Shown: positions 24,515-34,165, counted from the first letter of the stretch. The stretch is DNA of 64,000 bases from Novosphingobium sp. SG919 (GCF_012932495.1 NZ_JABCNG010000001.1:1426001-1490000), one strand, 5' to 3'. The notes: a model not told the origin generated them from the letters alone. Translations and numbers: made by a program.

Positions 24515-25987
24515 GTGAGCGCAACCATCGTCATTGGCGCCGACGACAGGTCGGGCGCCGCCGTCCGTATCGATGTGGAAGAACTGCTGGCCACGCGCCT
24601 TCTGGTGCAGGGCAACAGCGGCTCGGGCAAGTCGCACCTGCTGCGGCGCATCCTGGAACAGAGCGCCAGCGTGGTGCAGCAGGTGGTGATCGACCCTGAG
24701 GGCGATTTCGTCAGCCTGGCTGAACCGTTTGGCCATGTGGTGGTTGATGGATCGGCCTATGACGGCACGGAAATCGTCAAGCTCGCCGCGCGCATCCGCC
24801 AGCATCGTGCCTCGGTCATCCTCGCGCTCGACGGGCTGGAACTGGAAGCGCAAATGCGCTGCGCCGCCGTGTTCATGAACACCCTGTTCGATGCCCCGCG
24901 CGACCAGTGGTATCCCGCGCTGGTGGTGGTGGACGAAGCGCAGATGTTTGCGCCCGCTGCCGCCGGCGACGTGGCCGACGATGTGCGCCGGCTGTCCCTG
25001 GCGGCGATGACCAACCTGATGTGCCGCGGGCGCAAGCGCGGCCTGGCCGGCATCATCGCCACGCAGCGCCTGGCCAAGCTGGCCAAGAACGTGGCGGCCG
25101 AAGCCTCGAACTTCCTGATGGGGCGCACGTTCCTGGATATCGACATGGCCCGCGCCGCCGATCTTTTGGGCATGGAGCGGCGCCAGGCCGAAACCATCCG
25201 CGATCTGGAGCGCGGCCATTTCCTGGCGCTGGGGCCGGCGATCTGCCGCCGCCCGGTGGGCGTGAAGATTGCCGACGTGGAAACACGTGCGCGCAACGTG
25301 GTGCACGGCCTGATGCCGATGCCCAACGCCGCGGGCGAGGAAATGGAAGCCCTGCTGATGTCAGAGCCGCTGATGTTCGATCCGCTGCCCACGCCGCCCG
25401 AGCCGGAAGAAGCCGCGCCCGACAGTGGCGAACTGATCGAGCAGATCGCCAGCAGCGTGCCTGCCGCCGAGAAAGTGGAGCCGCCGGCCGAGCCCAGCCT
25501 CTTCGCCGCCGAGGAAACCGCATCCGACATCGCCGCGATCCTGGCCGAGATGGCGGCCGAGCCCGATTGCACGTTCCAGGCCGCATCGCAGCTCTACCAG
25601 GATTTCACCGTGCGTTGCCGGATGCAGCGACTGGGCCAGGTGGGCATCGACCTGGCGCAGTTCCGCCGCCGCTTTGCCATGGCCGTGGCTGGCATTCCCG
25701 ACGACCGCGAACCCAAGTGGCAGCCGGCGCTGAAACTGGCCGAGGGCGTGGCCGACGATGTGCTGGCGCCGTTCCTGGTGCTGGCCGTGGCGGCGGTGGA
25801 GGGGCTGCCTTGCCCCGACGATGAACGCATGGCCGAAATCTATGGCACGCGCAGCCCCGGGCGCATCCGCCGCCTGCTCGACCATCTGGAAAAGAGCGGG
25901 CTGATCGTGGTGCGCACCGATTACGGTGGCCGCCGCTCCATCGGGATTCCCGGGCTCGGCATGACGACTGCGCCCGTGGAAGCGTGA
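24515..25987 (+). CDS. HerA-like P-loop ATPase (DUF87 family)
   Basis: This 490-residue ATPase has Walker A GNSGSGKS at residues 33-40, Walker B VVVDEAQMF near residue 137-145, a downstream RGRKRGLAG arginine segment and ATQR (sensor). These match HerA/FtsK-type DNA translocases and the DUF87 domain. Residues about 290-350 are an acidic Pro/Glu-rich linker, and the C-terminus contains a winged-helix-like segment (SPGRIRRLLDHLEKSGLIVV). There is no NurA nuclease beside it, unlike archaeal HerA. The start is GTG at 24515. A role in DNA handling is likely, the exact process unknown. Confidence 0.82.
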   Translation: MSATIVIGADDRSGAAVRIDVEELLATRLLVQGNSGSGKSHLLRRILEQSASVVQQVVIDPEGDFVSLAEPFGHVVVDGSAYDGTEIVKLAARIRQHRASVILALDGLELEAQMRCAAVFMNTLFDAPRDQWYPALVVVDEAQMFAPAAAGDVADDVRRLSLAAMTNLMCRGRKRGLAGIIATQRLAKLAKNVAAEASNFLMGRTFLDIDMARAADLLGMERRQAETIRDLERGHFLALGPAICRRPVGVKIADVETRARNVVHGLMPMPNAAGEEMEALLMSEPLMFDPLPTPPEPEEAAPDSGELIEQIASSVPAAEKVEPPAEPSLFAAEETASDIAAILAEMAAEPDCTFQAASQLYQDFTVRCRMQRLGQVGIDLAQFRRRFAMAVAGIPDDREPKWQPALKLAEGVADDVLAPFLVLAVAAVEGLPCPDDERMAEIYGTRSPGRIRRLLDHLEKSGLIVVRTDYGGRRSIGIPGLGMTTAPVEA

Positions 25988-26105
25988 GTTTTGCTGAAGT
26001 TCGGACCTGCTGCGCCGCAAAACATTTGCGCAAAATCGGTTCGTATGCCTAATGGACTTCAAGCGGTAACACTGGGTTGTCGCTGATGTTGCGAAAGGCC
26101 TGGCT

Positions 26106-26588
26106 TTGACTTCCGAAGTCCTTACTCGTCAATCGGTTACGCCCGAACTGGCGCTTGACGGGCTGGATTCGGTCCTGGGCCTGCACATCGGCACCACCAA
26201 CACGCTGTTCGTCTCGCGGCTGGAACGGCAGCTTGAACCCTTGAACGCCACGCCCAAGCAGGTGGCGATTCTGTGGCTGGTCAACGCCAACCCTGGCGTG
26301 AAGCAGACCGACCTTTCGCGCTTCTTCAAGATCGAGCGGCCGACCGTGCACCAGTTCGTGCGCCAGTTGATGCGCAACGGCTATCTGGTCAACGAACCTT
26401 CGAAGCTCGATCGCCGCGCGGGCGGACTGTGGATCACCGAAAGCGGGCAGATCACGCTTGCCGAAGCGCGCCGGGTGATCGTGGCGCACGAGGACGAACT
26501 GACCGCCTGCCTGACAGTGCGCGAGCGTTCGGAACTGTTCCGCATCCTCATGAAGGTTTACCTGTCGGCGCCGTCGAAAGACGTCTGA
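26106..26588 (+). CDS. MarR-family transcriptional regulator
   Basis: This 160-residue regulator has the MarR winged helix: VKQTDLSRFFKIERPTVHQFVRQL is the recognition region (about 66-89) and DRRAGGLWITESG the wing (about 101-113). The start is TTG at 26106, with GAAAGG about 8 bases upstream; no ATG lies before the conserved domain. It is likely a dimer that senses a small ligand. Its target is not evident, though it lies upstream of a cytochrome c gene in the same direction. Confidence 0.85.
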   Translation: MTSEVLTRQSVTPELALDGLDSVLGLHIGTTNTLFVSRLERQLEPLNATPKQVAILWLVNANPGVKQTDLSRFFKIERPTVHQFVRQLMRNGYLVNEPSKLDRRAGGLWITESGQITLAEARRVIVAHEDELTACLTVRERSELFRILMKVYLSAPSKDV

Positions 26589-26701
26589 CCGGTTTCCTGC
26601 CTGAACGCACGCCCGCTGCGCCGTTCAGCGCTGTGTCAGCCGCCTTTTGCCATGATGTGCAACATGGGGCGCCAGATCGGCGGCCCGCTTGGGAGACCGT
26701 C

Positions 26702-27094
26702 ATGACCCTAGTTCGTTTCCATCTTGCCGCGTTGGGTGCGCTGGGCCTGGGCCTGGCGGGAATGGCCGTGCCGGCCGCAGCGGCCGATGGCGATCCGGTG
26801 CATGGCCGCACCGTGGCGGCGCGTTGCCTGGCCTGCCACGATCTCAACACCGGTGCCACGCGCCTAGGGCCCTCGCTCAAGGGCGTGATGGGGCGCAAGG
26901 CGGGCTCGCTGCCGGGCTATGCCTATTCCGACGCGATGAAGACGCGCGGCGTGACCTGGACGCCCGATACGCTTGATGCCTATCTGAAAAGCCCGACGAC
27001 CTATGTGAAGGGCACCAAGATGGCCTTTGCCGGCCTGCCCGATGCTAAGGATCGCGCCGACGTGATCGCCTATCTGCAACAGGCGACCAAGTAA
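26702..27094 (+). CDS. Class I cytochrome c
   Basis: This 130-residue periplasmic electron carrier resembles mitochondrial-type cytochrome c. It has a signal peptide (residues 1-28, ending AAAA), the haem motif CLACH at 42-46, and the axial methionine M107 in GTKMAFAGL. Spacing of these motifs is normal. The start at 26702 follows GGGAGA. It ends only 4 bp before the converging deoR gene. Confidence 0.93.
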   Translation: MTLVRFHLAALGALGLGLAGMAVPAAAADGDPVHGRTVAARCLACHDLNTGATRLGPSLKGVMGRKAGSLPGYAYSDAMKTRGVTWTPDTLDAYLKSPTTYVKGTKMAFAGLPDAKDRADVIAYLQQATK

Positions 27095-27098
27095 GTTC

Positions 27099-27887
27099 CT
27101 ATTCGGCGATCAACAGGTTGACGCCGGCCGCGCGGATGGCGGCGGCGGCGCTTTCGGTGATGCCGGCATCGGTGATCAGCGTGTCGACTTCATCCAGGCC
27201 GCACACGATCGTGCCCGACCGGGTGGTGAACTTGCTGCTATCGACCAGCAGGATCACCTGTTCGGCGCGGTCGATCAGGCGGCGTTCGGCGGCCACCAGC
27301 ACGACATCGGCCTGCATCACCCCGGCCGGGCCGACCGAGGCCGCGCCCATGAACAGCTTGGGCGCGTGGAAGCGTGGCATCGATTCCTCACCAGCGGCTG
27401 CCAGGATGATGTTCTGTTCGCGAAACACTGCGCCCGAAGGCACCAGGATGCGCGTGCCGGCCTGTGGCAGCAACGCGTTGACGATGTGCAGCGAATTGGT
27501 GAGCACTTGAAGATCGAGCCCGGCCAGGTGCGGGCACATCTGCAAGGTGGTGGTTCCCCCATCGACCATGATGCCTTCGCCCGGCTGGCACAGCGCGGCG
27601 GCGGCGCGGCCGATGGCCTGCTTGGCGCCCAGGTTTTCGGTGATGGCCTGTTCAAACGGCGTGCCCGAGAGGTGGAAACCGGCCGGCCGTGCAGCGCTCT
27701 CGGCGCTATCGGCCAGCCGCGCGCCGCCGTGCACGCGCACGATCCGCCCTTCGCTTTCCAGCCGCGACAGATCACGCCTGATCGTGGCTGGGGACGCATC
27801 GAGCAGGGCTTCCAGATCGCGATAGCTGACGAAACCCGTGGGGCCGATCGCTTCGACGATCAACCGTTCGCGTTCCGCTGCATGCAT
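27099..27887 (-). CDS. DeoR/GlpR-family regulator, likely of rhamnose genes
   Basis: This 262-residue regulator has an N-terminal DeoR helix-turn-helix (LEALLDASPATIRRDLSRLE, about 25-44), followed by VHGGARL, and a sugar-phosphate-binding domain with GGTTTLQ and the C-terminal VDSSKF motif typical of the family. Effectors are usually phosphorylated sugars. It is last on the strand with rhaT and the kinase, and Rhizobium rhamnose operons are controlled by a DeoR protein (RhaR). The inverted repeat at 30572-30611 is its likely operator. Confidence 0.88.
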   Translation of the reverse strand: MHAAERERLIVEAIGPTGFVSYRDLEALLDASPATIRRDLSRLESEGRIVRVHGGARLADSAESAARPAGFHLSGTPFEQAITENLGAKQAIGRAAAALCQPGEGIMVDGGTTTLQMCPHLAGLDLQVLTNSLHIVNALLPQAGTRILVPSGAVFREQNIILAAAGEESMPRFHAPKLFMGAASVGPAGVMQADVVLVAAERRLIDRAEQVILLVDSSKFTTRSGTIVCGLDEVDTLITDAGITESAAAAIRAAGVNLLIAE

Positions 27888-27991
27888 GGCCCTGTTGCGT
27901 CCTGTTTCGTGGCGTGAAGCGATGACTTATGCCGCGTGTTGCGCTCAAAAGCCATCATCTTCGCGCAGATCTCCTGGTTTTCGGTGCCGCT

Positions 27992-29056
27992 TCAGGCCGA
28001 GGCCTGAAGCATGTTGCCAGCGCCGATCACCACCGTTGCACCCACCAGCAGGCCGATGCCCGACCACACGATGGCGCGCGTGCGGGGCGAGGTGCCTTTC
28101 CATTCCTTGAGCGCAAAGCCCCACAGCGTGGAAAACAGGATGATCGAGGCCATGTGCAGCGTCCACGAGGAAAAGCCGTACTTGCCCATCTGGCTTTCGC
28201 CCATGGTGTAGAAGAAGAACTGGCCATACCATAGCGTGCCGCCCAGCGCCGCCAGGGCATAGTTGCGCAGCAGCGGCGCGCGCGGGCCGCCATCGCTGGC
28301 CGCGCCCAGGAACTGGCCGGCGCTGCGGTTGCGCGCGATCAGGATCAGGCACCAGACGAGATTGGTGGTGAGCCCCCCGGCAAGCACCACGCAGAGCACG
28401 GGCAGGCCCTGGCTGAGCGGATCGGTGCCGGCGGCCAGCGTCAGATCGCGGATCGGCTGCCCGGCATCGAGGCCCCAGGCAAAGCAGCCCGACATGACGC
28501 CGGAAAAGATCGCGATGAGAATGCCCTTCTTCAGGTCGAATTCTGCCACGCCCTCGCTGGCGGTGCCGCCCAGGTCGCGCTGCTTGGCACTGCCGGCGCG
28601 CGCGACGACGACGATGCCGACCAGGGTGATGGCAATGCCGAGCAGGGTCAGCTGGCCGCTGGTGGTGGCGGCGATGGCCCCGATCGTGCCATGGAAGATG
28701 GGCGGCCCCATCGTGCCGATCACGGTGGTGAGGCCGAGCGCCACGGCCATGCCGAGCGACAGGCCGAGATAGCGCATGGTCAGGCCGAAGGTCAGGCCGC
28801 CAAAGCCCCACATCGCCCCCCAGAACCAGCACCACAGCAGCGTGGCGCGCGGCGCAGCGGCGAGCACGCCGAGCAGATCGTGCGTGCGCAGCGAGGCAAA
28901 GGCCCAAGGCGCGATGGCCCAGGAAAACAGCCCGCCGGCCAGCCAGAACACTTCCCAAGACCAGCGGCTGATGCGCTTGTAGGGCACATAGAAGCTGGCC
29001 GAGGAGAACCCGCCCAGCCAGTGGAACAGCACGCCCAGTGCCGGATTTCCGCCCAT
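27992..29056 (-). CDS. rhaT: L-rhamnose/proton symporter
   Basis: This 354-residue inner-membrane protein has ten predicted helices and matches RhaT (drug/metabolite-transporter superfamily), which imports L-rhamnose with H+. Characteristic segments include SFYVPYKRISRWSWEVFWL near residue 20 and QFFFYTMGESQMGKYGF near residue 285. The start at 29056 is preceded by AGAGGAAGC on the minus strand; longer frames to 29965 run through the kinase gene. It lies between the kinase and deoR, all on one strand. Confidence 0.93.
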   Translation of the reverse strand: MGGNPALGVLFHWLGGFSSASFYVPYKRISRWSWEVFWLAGGLFSWAIAPWAFASLRTHDLLGVLAAAPRATLLWCWFWGAMWGFGGLTFGLTMRYLGLSLGMAVALGLTTVIGTMGPPIFHGTIGAIAATTSGQLTLLGIAITLVGIVVVARAGSAKQRDLGGTASEGVAEFDLKKGILIAIFSGVMSGCFAWGLDAGQPIRDLTLAAGTDPLSQGLPVLCVVLAGGLTTNLVWCLILIARNRSAGQFLGAASDGGPRAPLLRNYALAALGGTLWYGQFFFYTMGESQMGKYGFSSWTLHMASIILFSTLWGFALKEWKGTSPRTRAIVWSGIGLLVGATVVIGAGNMLQASA

Positions 29057-29088
29057 CTTCGTTGCTTCCTCTCGTTTATATTGTCTTG

Positions 29089-30513
29089 TCAGGCCGGCAC
29101 GGTGATCGCCGCGTGCCAGGCCGCGCGGTAGGCGGCGATATCGCCCTCCAGCGGGGCCACGGGCAAGAGTTCGCCCTGCGGCTTGAGCGCCGGGTCGATC
29201 AGCCGCAGCGCGCCGAACGAGACGTCGTTGTGGGCATTGGCGGTGTAGACCGCCACATCGGGTCGCAAGGCAGCGAGGGCGCGGACGAACACCTCTGCTT
29301 CGGCAAAGCGGCCTTCGACCAGCAGCCGCCCCCTGGCGCCGATCAGGCCGAGCGAGACATCGGCGACGAGCGCGGCATAGAGGCAAGCGGCGGCGCGGCG
29401 TTCGTACCAGTCGTCGGGCCGCTCGATCCAGGCGAAGCGACCGTGGGGCAGGGGGCCAAAGCCCTGGCACAGCGTGGGCAGGATCATCGTGCCGCGCGCC
29501 AGAACGGCGGGCACGGCGGCGAGCAGCGCGGGTTGATCGGGCTTGATGTCCACGCGGCGGGTGTCGATCTCGATCAGGCTTTCGATCTCGCGCCCGCCCA
29601 TGAACCGCGCGGAGGGCACGGGCTGGCCGAACACGTCGACATTGACCAGGCAATCGCGCGCCTCGGGCAGCATGGCCAGGTCCACCGGTTCGGCCGGCAG
29701 GCGCATGGCGATGAACCAGGTGCCGGTGGACAGGATCGTGGCATCCTGCCCGGCGAGTTGGTCGAACCCGCGCGCGGCCATCAAGGCGGCGTTGGAATCG
29801 TGCAGGCCGGCGCGCACTTGGACCGTGGCGGGCAGGCCGGTGGCGCGGGCGATGCGCGGGGACAGCCGGCCGACCACCGCGCCGGCCGGCACGACCGGGG
29901 CGAACTGGTCGGCCCAGCCGCGCCGCACGGCCAGCGGCGAGAACGTGCCTTGTGCCGGGCTCCACACATCGGAATGGCAGCCCAGGCTGGTCACTTCGCT
30001 ACTGGCAATGCCGGTGAGGAACCAGGCCCAGTATTGCGCCCAGGGCATCAGCGTGGCGCGGGCGGGGCCGGCGGCAAAGGCCGCGGGATAAAGCTGTTCG
30101 AGCCAGAACAACTGGCTGCCGAAGTTGAGCCCGTCGGGCAGGGCAGGCGATCCGGTGAGGGCAAAGGCATCGCGCTGGGCACGATAGGCGTTCATGACAT
30201 CGGCGGGGATCGCCTGTTCATAATCGAGTGGCGGAAAGGCCAGGGCACCCTGCGCCACGCCGACCACGCCAGCGCCGTGGCCCACCGGCACGATCGTGTC
30301 GATCGCGGCATCGAGTGGAAGGGCAGCAAATTCGCGCAACGTGGCGAGCAGCCAATCGCCAATACCCTTGGCATCGAGCCGGCGCAGGTCGTCAATCTCC
30401 ACCGGTGCATTGGGGCGCACCTTGCGATCGAGCAGGGTGCCATCGGGGCGCCACAGGCTGACCTTGCTGAGCGTCTTGCCCAGATCGATGACGATGATGC
30501 TGCCCCGTGCCAA
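29089..30513 (-). CDS. rhaK: FGGY-family sugar kinase (rhamnulokinase)
   Basis: This 474-residue kinase has the ASKHA phosphate motif IVIDLGKTLSKVSLW at its N-terminus, GLHDSNAAL (catalytic Asp within LHDS) near residue 237, and STGTW near residue 260. In this operon it should convert L-rhamnulose to L-rhamnulose 1-phosphate. The start is taken as TTG at 30513, eight bases after GGAGAG; the in-frame ATG at 30591 would place the operator inside the gene. Other FGGY substrates (fuculose, xylulose) cannot be excluded by sequence alone but the neighbours favour rhamnulose. Confidence 0.88.
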   Translation of the reverse strand: MARGSIIVIDLGKTLSKVSLWRPDGTLLDRKVRPNAPVEIDDLRRLDAKGIGDWLLATLREFAALPLDAAIDTIVPVGHGAGVVGVAQGALAFPPLDYEQAIPADVMNAYRAQRDAFALTGSPALPDGLNFGSQLFWLEQLYPAAFAAGPARATLMPWAQYWAWFLTGIASSEVTSLGCHSDVWSPAQGTFSPLAVRRGWADQFAPVVPAGAVVGRLSPRIARATGLPATVQVRAGLHDSNAALMAARGFDQLAGQDATILSTGTWFIAMRLPAEPVDLAMLPEARDCLVNVDVFGQPVPSARFMGGREIESLIEIDTRRVDIKPDQPALLAAVPAVLARGTMILPTLCQGFGPLPHGRFAWIERPDDWYERRAAACLYAALVADVSLGLIGARGRLLVEGRFAEAEVFVRALAALRPDVAVYTANAHNDVSFGALRLIDPALKPQGELLPVAPLEGDIAAYRAAWHAAITVPA

Positions 30514-30571
30514 GCTGTTCGCTCTCCATAAATCATGGCGCTTGCCCGCGAATCTCGCGGCCTCGCCCTGT

Positions 30572-30611
30572 GTGGAAATGATCATTATCAATCAATGTTG
30601 ATCATTTCCAC
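30572..30611. promoter_or_regulatory. Operator-like inverted repeat in the rhaK/rhaD divergent promoter
   Basis: GTGGAAATGATCA at 30572-30584 and TGATCATTTCCAC at 30599-30611 are perfect 13-bp inverted arms with a 14-bp AT-rich spacer. The site lies between the divergent kinase and aldolase genes of the rhamnose pathway and is the most AT-rich spot in the area. It is best explained as the binding site of the DeoR regulator encoded nearby. Confidence 0.75.
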
Positions 30612-30730
30612 CAAAAATGTTAGCAGCCTCGTGACGCGATGCAATCACCGGGCGATCCTCCGGCGTGCATCGCCCCATGTTCACCGGCCAATCGGGCAGC
30701 GACTCGATGGCCCAATCCACGCAGGATGCC

Positions 30731-32845
30731 ATGACCGTCGAAACGCTTGCAGTTGCGGATGCCGCCATTCCGTTTGCCGTGCCGGCCAGCCGCTGGGACG
30801 ATGCCCATGCCGCCACGCTCTCGCCCGCAGAGCTTCTGCTCTATCGGTCGAACCTGCTGGGTTCCGACCTGACGGTGACCAACTTTGGCGGGGGCAACAC
30901 CTCGGCCAAGCTGGAGGAAGTCGATCCGCTGACGGGCGAGAAGGTGGAAGTGCTGTGGGTCAAGGGTTCGGGCGGTGACATCGGCTCGATGAAGCTGGAT
31001 GGCTTTGCCACGCTGTACCAGGACAAGCTGCTGGGTCTGGAAGCGCACTATGCCGGGCCGGAAGACGACGACAAGATGGTCGGCTACCTGCCGCACTGCA
31101 CGTTCAACCTGAACGGTCGCGCCGCCAGCATCGACACGCCGCTGCATTCGCTGCTGCCCTTTGCCCATGTCGATCACGTTCACCCCGATGCGATCATTGC
31201 CCTGGCGGCCTCATCGGGTGGCGAAGCGGCGACGCAGGAAATCTGGGGCGGCAAGATCGGCTGGCTGCCGTGGAAGCGCCCTGGCTACACCCTGGGGGTA
31301 ATGCTGCGCGACTATGTGCAGGCCAACCCGCATGTCGAAGGCGTGATGCTAGCCGGTCACGGCATCATCTGCTGGGCCGACAGCGCCAAGGCGTGCTATG
31401 AACACACGGTGCAGCTGATTGCCGATGCGGCGGAATATCTGAACGCCAAGCTGGCCGACAAGCCGGCGTTCGGCGGCCGCAAGGTCGCGCCCAACCCGGA
31501 TCGCGCAGCCATCGCGGCCGACCTCATGCCCCGCCTGCGCGGCTTCATGACGGGGGCGCGTCGCAAGCTGGGCCACTGGTCCGACGATGCCGAGGCGCTG
31601 GAATTTGCCGGGTCTGCCGAGTTCGAGCGCCTTGCCGCGCTGGGCACCTCGTGCCCCGATCACTTCCTGCGCACCAAGATCGCGCCGCTCACGCTCGATC
31701 CCGCGCGCCTGCAGGACGATGCCTATCTTGCCGAAAAGATCGCCGATTACCGCGCGATGTATGCAGCCTATTACGAGCGCTGCAAGCGCGCCAACAGCCC
31801 GGCGATGCGCGATGCCAACCCGGTCGTCGTGCTGGTGCCGGGCGTGGGCCGGATCACCTTTGCCACCGACAAGACCACGGCGCGCCTGGCCGGTGAATTC
31901 TATGGTAATGCCATCAACGTGATGCGCGGCGCCGAAGCGATTGGCGAATACATCGCGCTCGACGAGCAGGAAGCCTTCGACATCGAGTACTGGCTGCTCG
32001 AGGAAGCCAAGCTACAGCGCATGCCCGCGCCCAAGCCGATGGTGGGCAAGATCGCGCTGGTCACTGGCGGCGCTGGCGGGATCGGCGCGGCCACGGCCGC
32101 CCGTTTCCTGCGTGAAGGCGCCTGTGTGGTTCTGGCCGACCGTGATGCCGCCGCCGCCGAAGACGTGCGCGCCGGTTTTGCCAAGCAGTTCGGCAAGGAC
32201 GTGGTGCGCGCCGTGGCCTGCGACGTGACCGACGAAGCCCAGGTGCAGGCTGCCTTTGCCTATGCCGCGCGGGAATTCGGCGGGCTCGATGTGCTGGTGG
32301 CCAATGCCGGCATCGCCTCGTCCGCGCCGATCGAGCAGACCACCGTGGAATTGTGGGACAGGAACTTCGACGTTCTGGCCCAGGGTTATTTCCTCACTGC
32401 TAAGCATGCCTGGGGCCTGCTCAAGCGGATGAAGGCGCAGGGCGGCACCTCGGTGGTGTTCATCGGTTCCAAGAATGCGGTTGCCGCCGCGGCCGGGGCT
32501 TCGGCCTATGCCAGCGCCAAGGCTGCGGCCAACCATCTGGCCCGCTGCCTCGCGCTGGAAGGCGCGCCCGAGGGGATCCGCGTCAACGTTGTGAACCCCG
32601 ATGCCGTGATCAAGGGCAGCAAGATCTGGGACGGCGATTGGCGCAAGGAACGCGCGGCGTCGAACAAGATCGATGCCGGCGAGGAACTGGAAGCGCACTA
32701 CCGCAACCGCTCGATGCTCAAGCGCGACGTGCTGCCCGAAGACATTGCCGAAGCCGCCTATTGGCTGGGTTCGGAAGCGTCGGCCAAATCGACCGGCAAC
32801 ATGATCAATGTGGACGCCGGCAACGTTCAGGCCTTCACGCGCTGA
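30731..32845 (+). CDS. rhaD: Bifunctional rhamnulose-1-phosphate aldolase / short-chain alcohol dehydrogenase
   Basis: Two enzymes in one chain of 704 residues. The first about 420 residues are a class II aldolase (FGGGNTSAK substrate loop, zinc histidines in HVDHVHPD and in LAGHGIICW) that splits rhamnulose 1-phosphate into dihydroxyacetone phosphate and L-lactaldehyde. Residues about 437-704 are an SDR with TGGAGGIG at 445-452, NAGIAS and the YxxxK pair in AYASAK, which oxidises lactaldehyde. This fusion is typical of alphaproteobacterial rhamnose operons. The start is uncertain: ATG 30731 has AGGA close upstream, and ATG 30707 or GTG 30665 are possible. Confidence 0.92.
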   Translation: MTVETLAVADAAIPFAVPASRWDDAHAATLSPAELLLYRSNLLGSDLTVTNFGGGNTSAKLEEVDPLTGEKVEVLWVKGSGGDIGSMKLDGFATLYQDKLLGLEAHYAGPEDDDKMVGYLPHCTFNLNGRAASIDTPLHSLLPFAHVDHVHPDAIIALAASSGGEAATQEIWGGKIGWLPWKRPGYTLGVMLRDYVQANPHVEGVMLAGHGIICWADSAKACYEHTVQLIADAAEYLNAKLADKPAFGGRKVAPNPDRAAIAADLMPRLRGFMTGARRKLGHWSDDAEALEFAGSAEFERLAALGTSCPDHFLRTKIAPLTLDPARLQDDAYLAEKIADYRAMYAAYYERCKRANSPAMRDANPVVVLVPGVGRITFATDKTTARLAGEFYGNAINVMRGAEAIGEYIALDEQEAFDIEYWLLEEAKLQRMPAPKPMVGKIALVTGGAGGIGAATAARFLREGACVVLADRDAAAAEDVRAGFAKQFGKDVVRAVACDVTDEAQVQAAFAYAAREFGGLDVLVANAGIASSAPIEQTTVELWDRNFDVLAQGYFLTAKHAWGLLKRMKAQGGTSVVFIGSKNAVAAAAGASAYASAKAAANHLARCLALEGAPEGIRVNVVNPDAVIKGSKIWDGDWRKERAASNKIDAGEELEAHYRNRSMLKRDVLPEDIAEAAYWLGSEASAKSTGNMINVDAGNVQAFTR

Positions 32846-32867
32846 ACGACCGGGAGAGGACAAGACC

Positions 32868-34160
32868 ATGACACAATTGCCCCTTTCGGCCGACCTGATC
32901 GCCGAAACCAACGCCCGCCATGCCGAGGCGCTGGAAGAAGACTATGGCGCGCTGGGCCGCAAGCTGGCCCGCAGCGGGATCGATATCGATGCCGTGAAAG
33001 ACCGCGTTGCCGCATTTTCGGTGGCCGTGCCCAGCTGGGGCGCGGGCCGGGGCGGCACGCGCTTTGCCAAGTTCCCGATTGCTGGGGAGCCGACCAACAT
33101 CCATGAAAAGCTGGAGGATTGCGCCGTCATCAACCAGCTGAGCCGGGTGACGCCGCGCGTCTCGCCGCATTTCCCCTGGGACAAGGTCAGCGATTTCAAG
33201 GCGCTGCGCGAGGAAGCCGCTGCCCTCGGGCTGGGCTGGGACGCGGTCAATTCCAACACCTTCCAGGACCAGGTGGGCCAGGTGCATACTTATGCCAACG
33301 GCTCGCTGGCCGCGCAGGACGCCTCCACGCGCCAACAGGCGGTGGACCACAACATCGAATGCATCGAGATCGGCCGGCAGCTCGGCTCCACCGACCTGAC
33401 GGTGTGGGTGGGCGACGGCACCAATTTCCCTGGCCAGCAGGACCTGGGCCGCAGCCTGGACCGCTATCTGGAAGCGGCGGCCAAGGTCTATGCCGCGCTG
33501 CCCGACGATTGGCGCATGCTGCTGGAACACAAGATGTTCGAGCCGGCGTTCTATTCCACGGTCATTTCCGACTGGGGTAGCTCGATCCTGGCGGCGCAGG
33601 AACTCGGCCCCAAGGCCAAGTGCCTGGTCGACCTGGGCCATCACGCGCCCAATGTGAATATCGAGCAGATCGTGGCGCGCCTGCACCGCTTCGGCAAGCT
33701 GGGCGGGTTCCACTTCAACGACAGCAAGTATGGCGACGACGATCTCGATTCCGGATCGATCAATCCGCACCAGTTGTTCCTGGTGTTCAACGAGCTGATC
33801 GAGGCGGAATTGAACCCGCGTGACGGCTTCAACCCCAGCTACATGATCGACCAGTCGCACAACGTGACCGATCCGATCGAATCCATGCTGTCTTCGGCCG
33901 AGGCGATCACCAGCTGCTATGCCAAGGCGGTGCTGGTGGATCGCGCGGCGCTGCATGGCGCGCAGGAAAGCAACGACACGATGATGGCGTTTCAGGCGCT
34001 GCGCCGTGCCTACAACGTCGATGTCTCGCCGATCCTGGCCAAGGCGCGCGCCGAAGCCGGCGGTGCGATCGACGTGCTGGAGGCCTATCGCCTGAGCCAG
34101 TACCGCGCGCGCAAGGCGCAAGAGCGCAAGCCCGTGGGGCTGGGCGCCGGGATCGTCTGA
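32868..34160 (+). CDS. rhaI: L-rhamnose isomerase (Rhizobium type)
   Basis: This 430-residue cytoplasmic TIM-barrel enzyme interconverts L-rhamnose and L-rhamnulose. It belongs to the alphaproteobacterial isomerase branch, not E. coli RhaA: metal-ligand motifs are LLEHKMFEPAFYS near residue 220, VDLGHH near 256 and GGFHFNDSKYGDDD near 282. GGGAGAGGA stands 9 bases before the ATG. It starts 22 bp after the aldolase/dehydrogenase stop, so the two form an operon. Confidence 0.94.
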   Translation: MTQLPLSADLIAETNARHAEALEEDYGALGRKLARSGIDIDAVKDRVAAFSVAVPSWGAGRGGTRFAKFPIAGEPTNIHEKLEDCAVINQLSRVTPRVSPHFPWDKVSDFKALREEAAALGLGWDAVNSNTFQDQVGQVHTYANGSLAAQDASTRQQAVDHNIECIEIGRQLGSTDLTVWVGDGTNFPGQQDLGRSLDRYLEAAAKVYAALPDDWRMLLEHKMFEPAFYSTVISDWGSSILAAQELGPKAKCLVDLGHHAPNVNIEQIVARLHRFGKLGGFHFNDSKYGDDDLDSGSINPHQLFLVFNELIEAELNPRDGFNPSYMIDQSHNVTDPIESMLSSAEAITSCYAKAVLVDRAALHGAQESNDTMMAFQALRRAYNVDVSPILAKARAEAGGAIDVLEAYRLSQYRARKAQERKPVGLGAGIV

Positions 34161-34165
34161 TCAAA

